Positions 27,442 through 36,043 of a DNA stretch of 64,000 nt are shown here, piece after piece. Position 1 is the stretch's first letter; every line of letters begins with the position of its first letter. Below the pieces are notes generated by a model. That model was not told where the DNA came from. It saw only the letters and a program-made list of their open reading frames with translations, and did no database searches. This DNA comes from a bacterium (GTDB lineage Bacteria > Elusimicrobiota > Elusimicrobia > Elusimicrobiales > UBA9959): the NCBI GenBank assembly GCA_021811315.1, contig JAJZPF010000001.1:62001-126000 (forward strand), read 5' to 3'. The translations under genes were made by a program, and so were the position numbers.

Positions 27442-28248
27442 CTAAAACCTCGTGATGAAACCCGCGCCTATGCCGAGGTCGGGGCTTCCGTCGGACATGC
27501 CCAGCGTAACTCCGCCCGCGATTTGGGCGCCGCCCGGCATACTGTAGGAAAAAGTCCCGCTGACGCAGCGCGGGTCCGCGTTCCCGTCCAGAATAGCGCT
27601 GCGGGTCTCGTAAAGCACTGTAAGGCCGATATTTTTGCGCAGCGGGCAGTAAAAACCTACGTCCAGAAAGACCTCATTATTAAAATCGATCCCGTCCGGG
27701 TCCCCTATTATGGTGAAGTAGCCGTCTGAAAGCAGGGTCAGGCCGGGAGTGACTTCTTTGGCGAATTCAAGCCCGGCTCCTTCGTCCATTTCGCCTGTGC
27801 CCAGGCCCTTGCTCTTGCTGGCGGTCGGGAGCTTCAGCCTGCCGGCCAGCGCCAGGTCGAAGGACCGGGGGCCGTCCAGCTTGAGCGTGTAGGCGGCGCT
27901 TAACAGTATGTCGCCCAGCCCCGACTCCGCGGTATTTTCAGCGCCGGCGTTCCCGGTGTTAATGCGTACGGGCTTGCCGCCGACACGCGTGACCTGTCCC
28001 CTGGAGCTTTGGCGCAGGTAAGGCGCCGTCACTGCGAAATCAGCGTCATAATATTTCAGCTTCAGGGTAAGAGGAATATAGACCGATTCAACACGGTCCT
28101 TCGCGCCGTATCTGCCGGTGTCATAGTTGACCGTGGAACTGAATTCCCAGTCCTCCGCCGCGGCGGCCGGAAGCAGGAGCGCCGCGCAGGCGAGCGCGGC
28201 CGGAATTGTCCGGCATACTGCCGCCGCCGTCTTTAAAAAAAATCGCAT
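27442..28248 (-). CDS. Outer-membrane beta-barrel protein (MetA/phenol-pathway-like), copy 1
   Basis: Start ATG 28248 has AGGA seven bases upstream and gives a signal peptide ending near AAAAE. The 268-residue mature-type sequence is rich in alternating beta strands and ends in Phe (ITRF), as outer-membrane barrels do. It shows the pattern of the MetA-pathway-of-phenol-degradation family of putative transporters: YLRQSS, ESGLGDILLSAAY, GRLKLPT and GTGEMDEGAGLEFAKE. A paralogue at 28964-29770 aligns along the full length. The ligand is unknown. Confidence 0.82.
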   Translation of the reverse strand: MRFFLKTAAAVCRTIPAALACAALLLPAAAAEDWEFSSTVNYDTGRYGAKDRVESVYIPLTLKLKYYDADFAVTAPYLRQSSRGQVTRVGGKPVRINTGNAGAENTAESGLGDILLSAAYTLKLDGPRSFDLALAGRLKLPTASKSKGLGTGEMDEGAGLEFAKEVTPGLTLLSDGYFTIIGDPDGIDFNNEVFLDVGFYCPLRKNIGLTVLYETRSAILDGNADPRCVSGTFSYSMPGGAQIAGGVTLGMSDGSPDLGIGAGFITRF

Positions 28249-28318
28249 AGGTCGTCCTTGATCCATGGCTATCCCAGGTATCCCGCCGTTCCCGCCGAAG
28301 AAGTCCAGGGAAACGGGA

Positions 28319-28353
28319 CAGCGGCCTTAATTACATCGTAATAGCGGCCGCTG
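28319..28353. terminator. Hairpin between duplicated cassettes
   Basis: CAGCGGCC and GGCCGCTG arms (28319-28326, 28346-28353) enclose an AT-rich loop that itself pairs partly (ATTAC/GTAAT). It lies about 25 bases after the stop of the copy-2 small protein on the minus strand and before the copy-1 barrel gene. The T content after it is poor, so it may be an RNA-processing or partial-termination element. Confidence 0.5.
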
Positions 28354-28379
28354 CCCCGATATTTTTTACCGCTTATGAC

Positions 28380-28928
28380 TTAGTGCTTTCCGCCCATCTC
28401 GGGCTTTTCGCGCTTCTCCATCTTTTCATGCTTTTCCATCTTTTCGCGCTTCTCCATCTTTTCGCGCTTCTTTCCCTTTTCATTTTCCGCTTTTTTGTCT
28501 TTTTTCATTTCGGCGGATATTTTGTGAACCTTGCTTTGCACCGGGCCGAGCTTCAAGCCGAGGTCCTTGGCTATCTTGCCCCAGCCCATGACGGGCGGGC
28601 CCTGCCGCATGGCCATTATCTTGTCCACATTGGCGTCGGTGATGCCGCCGGGCAGGCTCTGGGCCAGGCCAAGCGCTATGGAGATCTCGCCGTAGCCCAG
28701 CTTCTTGTCGCGCAGGCTCTGCACGCGCGCTTCGTCCACGGCGTACTCCGCCTTTATCTTGTCGGTCACGAGCTTCTCCCCTTCGGGCTTGGAGGCGTCT
28801 TTATCCAGCACGGCGCCGCTTGTCTCCAGCTTCTTCTCTTCGCCGGTTTTTTCCTCGGCGAAAGCGGGCATGGCCGCCGCGCAGAGGAAAAGCCCAGCGA
28901 ACATCAACTGCAGTTTATTATTGTTCAT
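28380..28928 (-). CDS. Small secreted basic protein, copy 2, with repetitive Lys/Glu tail
   Basis: This 182-residue paralogue of the protein at 26842-27408 keeps the signal peptide and the KKLGYGEISIAL, MRQGPPVMGWG, IAKDLGLKLGPV core. Its C-terminus is a near-tandem KREKMEK / KHEKMEK repeat encoded by short DNA repeats at about 28405-28475. The repeat may vary in length between strains. Family function is unknown. Confidence 0.82.
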   Translation of the reverse strand: MNNNKLQLMFAGLFLCAAAMPAFAEEKTGEEKKLETSGAVLDKDASKPEGEKLVTDKIKAEYAVDEARVQSLRDKKLGYGEISIALGLAQSLPGGITDANVDKIMAMRQGPPVMGWGKIAKDLGLKLGPVQSKVHKISAEMKKDKKAENEKGKKREKMEKREKMEKHEKMEKREKPEMGGKH

Positions 28929-28963
28929 TTTTTCTCCTTCTATCCATACCCTTGACGTTTACT

Positions 28964-29770
28964 CTAAAACTTACGGCTGAAGCCCGCGCTCAGGCCGACA
29001 TCCGGGCTGCCGTCGGACAGACCCAGCGTCAGCCCGCCCGAGAACTCCAGCCCGTCCTGCGCGCTGTAGGACAGCGTGCCGCCGACGCTGCGGGGGTCGG
29101 CGTTGCCGTCGACAATGGAATTCTGCGTCTCGAAGAGAACGGTCAGCCCCATATTCCCGGACAACGTCCTGTAAAAGCCCGCGTCCAGCGAAAGCTGGTT
29201 GTTAAGATCAACGCCGCTCGGGTCCCCTATGACGGTATAATAGCCGTCGGCAAGGAGCGTCCAGCCGGGACTTACCTCTTTCGCGAACTCCAGGCCCGCT
29301 CCCGCATCCGCCTTGCCGGTGCCCAATCCTTTGTTCTCGTCGGCTGTGGGCAATTTCAGCTTGCCGGCGAGGCCCAGGTCGAAAGATCCCGGCTCGTCCC
29401 GCATCAGCGCGTAGGTCCCGCGAAGCATTATATCGCCAAGGCCTGACTCGGAAGAAGTCGCGGAGGAGGGGACTGCGGCCCCTTTTCCCATGCCCACATG
29501 CACCGGCTTGCCGCCTACCCAGGTTACCTGCCCGGAGGAGCTTTGGCGCAGGTACGGCACGGTTACCGAAAGGCCGGCCTCGCTGTAATAGCGCTTCAGC
29601 GTGAACGGTATATAGAGGGAGTTGGTGCGGTCCGGAGTTCCGTATTTGCCGGTATCATAGTTGACCGAAGAGCTGAACTTCCAGTCCTTAGCTTCGGCCG
29701 CCTCCTGCGGCGGCTCAGCGCGGACGCCTGCGGCCGCTAATATGCAAACCAAAGTTAATAATATTTTCAT
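28964..29770 (-). CDS. Outer-membrane beta-barrel protein, copy 2
   Basis: The 268-residue paralogue of the barrel at 27442-28248 shares the WKFSSSVNYDTGKYG, YLRQSSSGQVT, ESGLGDIMLRG and KLPTADENKGLGTG patterns and ends in Phe (SRKF). It has a signal peptide (core LLTLVCILAAAGVRA) and AGGAA eight bases before the ATG. It is the first gene of the barrel-small-barrel-small-transpeptidase run. The signalling gene before it ends about 125 bases away, so a promoter may lie in that gap. Confidence 0.82.
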   Translation of the reverse strand: MKILLTLVCILAAAGVRAEPPQEAAEAKDWKFSSSVNYDTGKYGTPDRTNSLYIPFTLKRYYSEAGLSVTVPYLRQSSSGQVTWVGGKPVHVGMGKGAAVPSSATSSESGLGDIMLRGTYALMRDEPGSFDLGLAGKLKLPTADENKGLGTGKADAGAGLEFAKEVSPGWTLLADGYYTVIGDPSGVDLNNQLSLDAGFYRTLSGNMGLTVLFETQNSIVDGNADPRSVGGTLSYSAQDGLEFSGGLTLGLSDGSPDVGLSAGFSRKF

Positions 29771-29895
29771 GGATTTATTCCTAGGCAGACTTCCGCCCCG
29801 TGGTCATATTCATATATTACTCTTCCCGCAGCTTTCCCGTATATACGGAATTGTACTCGCGCTTATAAGTAATCTTCACGCGGTCCCGGGCCCGG

Positions 29896-31220
29896 CTATG
29901 AAGAGACCGCTCCTGCCATCGCGCCAGCTTCCGCGCCCTTTTTGAGTCCCGGAACCTTAACCGTAAAAACCGCGCCGCCGCCGGGCGCCGCCCCGGCCGT
30001 CACGTCGCCTCCGTGCCTCTCCACTATCCGTTTAGCTATGGTCAGCCCCACCCCTTCTCCGGGAACCGCCAGTTTAGGGGCCCCCCTGTAGAAAAGCTCC
30101 CAAACCTTGCCCTGTTCTTCGGCCGGAGAGAGACCGCGCCCGTTGTCGGATACCGCATAGGAGACCTCCCCGGCGGCGCCATACTTTCCGGAGATATTTA
30201 TCAGCAGTTTGCGCGCGGGGTCCCGGAATTTAACCGAATTATCAAGAAGATTGGAGAAAACCTGCCTGAGCTGGGCTTTGTCCGCGAAGCAGGGCGGAAG
30301 GTCCCCGAGCGTAATTTCGGCGCCGGCTTCTTTAAAATGGAAAGTCATAGACTTCACCAGCTCCCCCACAAGGTCGTTCATGTTCACCGGCTCCTGCTCC
30401 AACGGTACGGACCAGAGGCGCGACATCCTGAGCAGCCCGCAGAGCAGGCGGTCCATATCGGCCACTCCTGAAGCGATATACCCAACCGCCTCCGGCAGCT
30501 TCCTGACAAGCAGCTCTTCGAGCCGCCCCGCGCCTCCCGCCCCCCCTTCAGCAGACCGGGGAGTTCGGCGCAATATTTCCTGATGAGTTCCGAGAAGCCC
30601 TGCATGTGCACAAGCGGGTTGCGCAGGTCGTGCGAAGAGATATAAAGGAAATCCTGCAGCTCGCAGTTCTTTTCCTTCAGCTCCATCGTCACCTGCCTAA
30701 GAGCAAGCTCCGCCGCCCCGCGGGCGGCTACTTCCGCTTCCAGCTGGACGACTTTCTGCTGCAGCTTCCGGAAGATGACCTCGCTGTACCCGCGCATAAC
30801 CTCTTCTTCGTCTACCGGATCCTTGGAGGGCGCTGGCAGCGTCCCCTTGCGGCTCGCTTCCAGGAGCTCCTTCACTACCTTTTCCAGCGCCTCTATCTTC
30901 ACCGGTTTTGCCACGAACCTGTCGGCCCCGAGACTCAGGCCGTACGCCTCGTCCTTAGGGTCAGTGTAGGTGGCTGTATAAAAAACAAAAGGGATCCGCC
31001 GCAACAGCCCGTCAGCCTTCCACTTCGCGCATAGCTCGTACCCGTCCATGACCGGCATAAGGATATCGGAGATGACGAGGTCTGGCGGCTGTTTTCGCGC
31101 AAGTTCAAGGGCTTCCTGCCCGTTCCCGCACGAAACCACCCCATAACCGCTCTCCCTTAACACCGCCTCGAACAGTTCTATATTTATTTTATTATCATCA
31201 ACGATAAGTATGCGGCTCAT
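29896..31220 (-). pseudogene. Receiver-histidine kinase with a frameshift at a G7 tract
   Basis: The first part (from ATG at 31220) holds a receiver domain with acceptor D52, a coiled coil and a HisKA H-box SSHDLRNPLVHMQGF, then runs out of frame. The second part, one frame over, holds the rest of the DHp region and a complete HATPase: N-box QVFSNLLDNSVKF, G1 DNGRGLS and G2 GEGVGLTIAKRI. Adding one G to the seven-G run (minus strand, 30546-30540) joins them into a protein of about 441 residues. It may be a phase-variable tract, a real mutation or an assembly error. A restored product would be a response-regulator-type hybrid kinase without a membrane segment. Confidence 0.8.
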
Positions 31221-31295
31221 AGAGCCTCCTTTTTCCGGCGTTCCGCTCCGGAGATATTTTCCCGTCCGCGCGGCTGCGGCGCTATAATTAAAAAT

Positions 31296-31652
31296 TCATT
31301 TTTTCCGCGGAGTCATATCCGTAGTCCTGTCCGGAAGGTCAAGCTGCACTCCGCCGCCCAGCGCCTCGCCCGGCTCCCTGAGCAGGGAGACCCGTTTTTT
31401 TCGCTTTTTCCCGGGCTTCGGGGGCGCCGGGACCGCTTTGATCAGGCCCGGCCCGGCAGCACTTTGCTCCGGAGACTTCTTTTTTTCCCTAACAGGCTCA
31501 ACAGCGGGCCTGGCAGGCTCAACGATGTTCCCGGCGGGCGCAGCCGGGAGCGTCCAGGGCGAATAAACGTCGCGCTTCGAGAAAAAAAGTGTAAGCAAGG
31601 CGGCTATTATCAGAGCGGCAAGCACCATCAAACCAAGTTTTATTTTGTTCAT
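31296..31652 (-). CDS. Small single-pass membrane protein with Pro/Lys-rich periplasmic tail
   Basis: The 118-residue protein has one N-terminal transmembrane segment (about 5-25; LMVLAALIIAALLTLFF) and a soluble part rich in Pro, Lys and Arg without known domains. It begins two bases after the stop of the Omp85 gene, so the two are co-transcribed. It could be a periplasm-spanning partner of that barrel, in the way TamB or other linker proteins accompany Omp85 members, but it is far shorter and this is inference. Confidence 0.7.
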   Translation of the reverse strand: MNKIKLGLMVLAALIIAALLTLFFSKRDVYSPWTLPAAPAGNIVEPARPAVEPVREKKKSPEQSAAGPGLIKAVPAPPKPGKKRKKRVSLLREPGEALGGGVQLDLPDRTTDMTPRKK

Positions 31653-31654
31653 AG

Positions 31655-33205
31655 TCAGAAAGCCTGCCCCCCGAGAATAGATAAAGACCAGCGCGGGCGG
31701 TCAGGGCTGCCGTTCAGCGCGCGGGCCAGGTCGATGCGCACCGGGCTGTTCGCGGAAGAGCGCGACGGGGCAATGCGCAGACCCACGCCCACGCTATTCT
31801 TAAGGTCTGACAGCTTCACAGGGCTCGACTGCGGCCACACATACCCCGAGTCGCAGAAGAAGACCAGACCGACGTCCATCAGATTAAGCAGTTCATCCCA
31901 GATATAGACGCGGTCTTCCAAATTGATCAGGAAACGGCGGCTGCCGGTGAACTGGCCGACGCCGTAGCCGCGCAGGCCGTTGAACTCGCCCAGCACCAGG
32001 GGCGCCGCTGGGTCGAGCCGCCAGCCGAGGGCCAGGCTGGTGTGGGCGGCCATGGTCTGATACCTGAAGCCGCGCCTGAAATAAGCAGCGTCGAAAGAAG
32101 CCATAAGGTTGCTGTTCTCCCCGTTGGCGTACTGCGAGCTGTAGCCGGAGTTCAGGAGCAGGAGCTGCCTCCCCCAGGTGAAGCCCTTGTGCACGGTGAC
32201 GGAGGGGAGTATCCGCGTCTGCTTGCTCCCCAGCGCGCGAATGGCCGGCGCCAGCCCCACCGAAGGAAAGACCCCGAACCCGAGATTAAAGTCCTCGTCG
32301 TGCGTGAATTTTTGTATCCGCCGCGCCGTCAGGAAGTCCAGGTCTTCCCACTCCGCGCCTATCTGGAAGGTCAGCGACCGGGCCCTGTCCGGAACGGGGC
32401 CGGTGGACTCGGCGCGCTGGGCCGCGAGGCCGAATTTAATGCGCCTAGTCCGCTCCGTGGACGGCGTCATGGAGATGCCGTAGTTTACCCCGGCGGCTAT
32501 GGTCTGCCTTGAGACCGGGCCTGTATCCACCGTGCCGTAACTGACGCCGCCGCCCATGGCCGAGCGCGCGATCGAAGCGTAGAAGGGCCGGTCCAGCGAC
32601 ATGGATAAATTCTTGCTCCCGGAAGCCGCGCGGGCCGCAATAGAATATTGCATTCGCTTGTAATTAAAGAACTGGCGGTCCTTATAGCTTAAATCCGCGG
32701 AGGCCGCGCCCCAGTCATTGCTGTACACGGCGGAGCCGGACTTCCCCATCCCCAGAATATTCCCCTCCGATAGTCCCGCTTTCATGCTGGTGGCGCCGCC
32801 GGCGCGCTTGTAGTTGGCGACGATCTCCAGGGTCCAGGAGTCGTAAGTATGCACCGTAACTTCCACTCCGCCGGCTTTATTGACCACCGCTTCTATCTCG
32901 GCGCGCCGCACGAAAGGCAGGGCGCGGAGGTTACGCTCCGTTTCCGCGACCAGGGCCGCATTGTAGCGGTCACCAACCTCAAAGAGCAGTTCTCTCCGTA
33001 TCGCCGGCTCACGCGTGGTAAAGTGTATGCGGTTAGCTGCCCGGTAAACCAATTTATCTTCCGCCGGGAGCTCGGTATCAAAGACGTTATGAGAGTCTAT
33101 GGTTACGGAAGAAATAACGAGCCCCGCAGGCAGCAGAAGGGACGCGCGCGTGGCGGCCTCCAACGGCGCGGCATGCAGGCAGAGCAGCAGGATCAAATAG
33201 CGCAT
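31655..33205 (-). CDS. Omp85/BamA-superfamily outer-membrane protein
   Basis: The 516-residue protein has a signal peptide (1-17), a single POTRA-like domain (about 50-125; IRRELLFEVGDRYNAALVAETERNLRAL split over its strands) and a beta-barrel of roughly 380 residues. FNGLRGYG matches the conserved L6 loop (R)GY/F motif of Omp85 barrels. One POTRA domain is fewer than BamA (five) or TamA (three), and resembles small patatin-linked or TamA-like members. Role: insertion or export of outer-membrane substrates, unknown which. Confidence 0.87.
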   Translation of the reverse strand: MRYLILLLCLHAAPLEAATRASLLLPAGLVISSVTIDSHNVFDTELPAEDKLVYRAANRIHFTTREPAIRRELLFEVGDRYNAALVAETERNLRALPFVRRAEIEAVVNKAGGVEVTVHTYDSWTLEIVANYKRAGGATSMKAGLSEGNILGMGKSGSAVYSNDWGAASADLSYKDRQFFNYKRMQYSIAARAASGSKNLSMSLDRPFYASIARSAMGGGVSYGTVDTGPVSRQTIAAGVNYGISMTPSTERTRRIKFGLAAQRAESTGPVPDRARSLTFQIGAEWEDLDFLTARRIQKFTHDEDFNLGFGVFPSVGLAPAIRALGSKQTRILPSVTVHKGFTWGRQLLLLNSGYSSQYANGENSNLMASFDAAYFRRGFRYQTMAAHTSLALGWRLDPAAPLVLGEFNGLRGYGVGQFTGSRRFLINLEDRVYIWDELLNLMDVGLVFFCDSGYVWPQSSPVKLSDLKNSVGVGLRIAPSRSSANSPVRIDLARALNGSPDRPRWSLSILGGQAF

Positions 33206-33231
33206 AGGGTCGCCGGCAGACTTCTATATTA

Positions 33232-33260
33232 AGTATAGCCGCGGCCGGAGCAAGGGACAA
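33232..33260 (-). promoter_or_regulatory. Promoter of the Omp85 gene
   Basis: On the minus strand TTGTCC (33260-33255), 17 bases, TATACT (33237-33232), about 27 bases before the ATG. A similar TATACTTAA box occurs upstream of the SBBP/IPT gene at 63010. Confidence 0.75.
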
Positions 33261-33315
33261 TGCGGAGTTATACCCGCCTATGAGGGTAAAATTACGCAGA
33301 GCCGCTTTACCCGCC

Positions 33316-34983
33316 TTATTCCAGCTGATTCGTCTTCGCCATTGACCGGCCCGCGCTGCGCAGCGCCTCCGGGCAGTCCAGCCGCCCCGTGTGAATTTCA
33401 ATGAATACAAGACCGTCCGCCCTCAAGGCCTTGTTAAGCGCGGTTTCGAGCTCTCCTTCAGTGCGCACGTCAAAGCCGGGCCCTCCGCCGAAAACGTCGG
33501 GCAGTTTATGATATTTCCAGGGCTGGAGATCATTGTAAGAGCGGTCGGTGATCACCCTCTCTATAGTGTACCCGTCATTGTTGATCAGGAAAATGACCGG
33601 CTTGAGGCGGTTCCGTATCATCGTGGAAAGGTCCTGGCAGGTGACCTGGAAAGAGCCGTCGCCGATGAAAAGCACGGCGCGCCGTTCCGGCGCGGCTATG
33701 CAGGCGCCCAGGGTCGCCCCGACCGTATAGCCGATAGAGCCGTAAAAAGTCTGGCCGATAAAGGTCGCGCCTTCCGGCATCAGCATCTCCGCGGCGCTGA
33801 AGAGGGACACGCCCGTTTCCGCCACGACCAGCGAGTTCTTTTCCACGAAGTGGCTCATGCGGTCGAAAAACCGCTTTATGGTCAGCGGTTTCGCCGCGTC
33901 GGGCTCGTACGGCTCGGTATGCCGGTGCACGCAGCCGCTTCCGGCGCACTGTATATCCAGGGCCGGGGACTCCCGGCGGGAAAGTTTTTCCGTAAGCCCG
34001 AGGATAAAATCACGCAGCGAAACGTTCTCGTAATGATGGTGCTTTATCTTTACGGAGCGGATATTTGCGCTTATCAAATTGGACCCGTCGATATCCGCGG
34101 TGAAGCCGCCGGTGTTGAAATCCGTCAGCAGGGCCCCGAACTGCAGGATGCAGTCCGCGGACTCGACCCGGCTCCGCACATACTCCCGGCTGCGGTCCCC
34201 CTCGTAGAGCCCGATAAATTGCGGATGCTGCTCGGAAAGCACGGTCTTGCCAAGCATCATGGTGGCGTACGGAAAGCCGGTTTTGTCCAGAAAGCCCGAG
34301 AATTCTTTTTGCAGCTTGTAGCGTATCAGCTCCACGTCGCCTATTACTACGGGGCGCCGGGCCTTCTCCAGCATGGCCAGCGCTTCTTTGAGCGCTTCCG
34401 CCAAAGCGTCTTTGTCGCTGACCGCGGCCGCCGGGAAAGCGAAAGGCTCCGGGCGCCCGCATTTCATGTTCACGACATCCGAGGGGAGGCTGATGTAAAC
34501 CGGCTGGTGCCGCGCAAGACAAGCCGACAGGACCCGGTCTATCTCGGCCGGGGCCGTACCGTCCGAAGCGAGCTGGGTCGAAGCGGCCGTAACCTTTTCA
34601 TACATCTTCATCGGGATCCTGTAGTCCCCAAGGGTATGGTGCAGCAGCGGCCTCGTACGGAAATTTATCGCGGCCGGCGAGCCTGTGATCGCCACTACCG
34701 GAACTCTTTCGGCGAACGCCCCCGCAACGCCGTTGATCGCGCTCAGTTCCCCTACGCCGTAGGTGGTGGCGAAAGCGCCTATGCCCCGTATGCGCGCGTA
34801 GCCGTCCGCGGCATAAGCGGCATTGAGCTCGTTACAGGTTCCGATATACTTAACTTCGCTTCTCAGGACCTGGTTCAAAAAGCCAAGGACAAAATCCCCC
34901 GGCACGCCGAACAAATGGTCCACGCCGATCTCTTTCAGCCGGGTTATGAGGTACTCCGCGACGGTGATCTCAGAATTTACCAT
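33316..34983 (-). CDS. pdc: Pyruvate (or indolepyruvate) decarboxylase
   Basis: The chosen ATG at 34983 has GGAAGGA ten bases upstream and lies one base after the stop of the alcohol dehydrogenase gene. The 555-residue thiamine-diphosphate enzyme shows E52 in CNELNAAYAADGYAR, the paired histidines in LLHHTLGD (115-116) and the ThDP-Mg motif GDGSF...NNDGYTIE of the PDC/IPDC group. Family members decarboxylate 2-oxo acids to aldehydes in the cytosol. Coupling to an alcohol dehydrogenase favours pyruvate to acetaldehyde to ethanol; indolepyruvate or phenylpyruvate cannot be excluded from sequence. Confidence 0.9.
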   Translation of the reverse strand: MVNSEITVAEYLITRLKEIGVDHLFGVPGDFVLGFLNQVLRSEVKYIGTCNELNAAYAADGYARIRGIGAFATTYGVGELSAINGVAGAFAERVPVVAITGSPAAINFRTRPLLHHTLGDYRIPMKMYEKVTAASTQLASDGTAPAEIDRVLSACLARHQPVYISLPSDVVNMKCGRPEPFAFPAAAVSDKDALAEALKEALAMLEKARRPVVIGDVELIRYKLQKEFSGFLDKTGFPYATMMLGKTVLSEQHPQFIGLYEGDRSREYVRSRVESADCILQFGALLTDFNTGGFTADIDGSNLISANIRSVKIKHHHYENVSLRDFILGLTEKLSRRESPALDIQCAGSGCVHRHTEPYEPDAAKPLTIKRFFDRMSHFVEKNSLVVAETGVSLFSAAEMLMPEGATFIGQTFYGSIGYTVGATLGACIAAPERRAVLFIGDGSFQVTCQDLSTMIRNRLKPVIFLINNDGYTIERVITDRSYNDLQPWKYHKLPDVFGGGPGFDVRTEGELETALNKALRADGLVFIEIHTGRLDCPEALRSAGRSMAKTNQLE

Positions 34984-34984
34984 G

Positions 34985-36043
34985 CTAGTTAAGTCCTTCC
35001 GCACCCGCGTTCCTGATCACTACCTTTATCGCGCGCTCTTTCGCGGCGTTCCCGAAAGTGTCGTACGCCTTCAGGATCTCCGGCAGCCCGAACCGGTGGC
35101 TCACCAGCTTTTTCGCGTCGAGACGTCCGGACTGGACCATCTTGAGCAGCATAGGCGTCGTGCCCGCGTCCACCAGGCGGGTAGTCAGGGTGATATTGGC
35201 CGACCAGAGCCTTTCCAGGTGCAGGCCGGCCGGTTTGCCGTGAACGCCCACATTGGCGATGCGCCCGCCGGGCGCTATGATGGCCTGGCACAGGTCGAAG
35301 GTCGCGGACAGCCCGACGGCCTCTATCGCCACATCCACGCCGGCGGCCCGGGTAAGGTCCATGACCCGCTCCGCCGCTTTCCCGTCGGAACTATTTACCG
35401 CCTTCGTCGCGCCGAAAGAGAGAGCGGCCTTCAGCCGGTTGTCGTCCAGGTCTATCATTATTATCTCTGCCGGGGAGTAAAGCTGCGCCGTGAGCAGGGC
35501 GGCGAGGCCAACAGGGCCGGCCCCGACTATCGCCACTATGTCCCCGGGCTTTACCTGCCCGTTCAGCGCCCCGCATTCGAGGCCCGTGGGCAGAATGCAG
35601 CTCAGCATTACCGCCGCTTCTTCATCGGCTTCAGGCGGAAGATGGTACAAACCGGTATCCGCGAAAGGGACCCTGACATATTCGGCCTGCGTGCCGTCTA
35701 TGCCGTTGCCCAGCCGCCAGCCGCCGGCGATGCAATGCGAGAACATCCCTTTCCTGCAGAAGCCGCAGCGGCCGCAGGAAGTTATAAGGGAAATGAGCAC
35801 TTTGTCGCCTTTGTGAAAATTAGCCACGTCGGCGCCAGCCTCCTCCACTATCCCTACCCCTTCATGGCCGAGGATGCGCCCGGGCGCTATCGCGGGCACA
35901 TCCCCCTTCAGTATGTGCAGGTCCGTGCCGCAGATGGTGGTGGTAGTGATCCTCACGATAGCGTCAGTCGCCTGCGCGAGGACCGGCCTCGGCCTGTCCT
36001 CCAGGGCAAGATCGTTCGGCCCGTGGAAAACAAGGGCCTTCAT
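34985..36043 (-). CDS. adh: Zinc-dependent alcohol dehydrogenase
   Basis: The 352-residue medium-chain dehydrogenase has catalytic zinc ligands C38 and H60-E61 (ICGTD, GHEGVG) and a structural zinc site C90-x2-C93-x2-C96-x7-C104. Its Rossmann motif is GAGPVGLA. The family oxidises alcohols or reduces aldehydes with NAD(P)H. The start overlaps the hydrolase stop as ATGA, and pdc follows directly, so acetaldehyde reduction is the likely role. Confidence 0.92.
   Translation of the reverse strand: MKALVFHGPNDLALEDRPRPVLAQATDAIVRITTTTICGTDLHILKGDVPAIAPGRILGHEGVGIVEEAGADVANFHKGDKVLISLITSCGRCGFCRKGMFSHCIAGGWRLGNGIDGTQAEYVRVPFADTGLYHLPPEADEEAAVMLSCILPTGLECGALNGQVKPGDIVAIVGAGPVGLAALLTAQLYSPAEIIMIDLDDNRLKAALSFGATKAVNSSDGKAAERVMDLTRAAGVDVAIEAVGLSATFDLCQAIIAPGGRIANVGVHGKPAGLHLERLWSANITLTTRLVDAGTTPMLLKMVQSGRLDAKKLVSHRFGLPEILKAYDTFGNAAKERAIKVVIRNAGAEGLN

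Noticed and set aside
33391-34992. 533-codon plus-strand open frame opposite pyruvate decarboxylase
   Set aside because: High GC makes long antisense frames common here; the minus strand gives a full, motif-complete enzyme.
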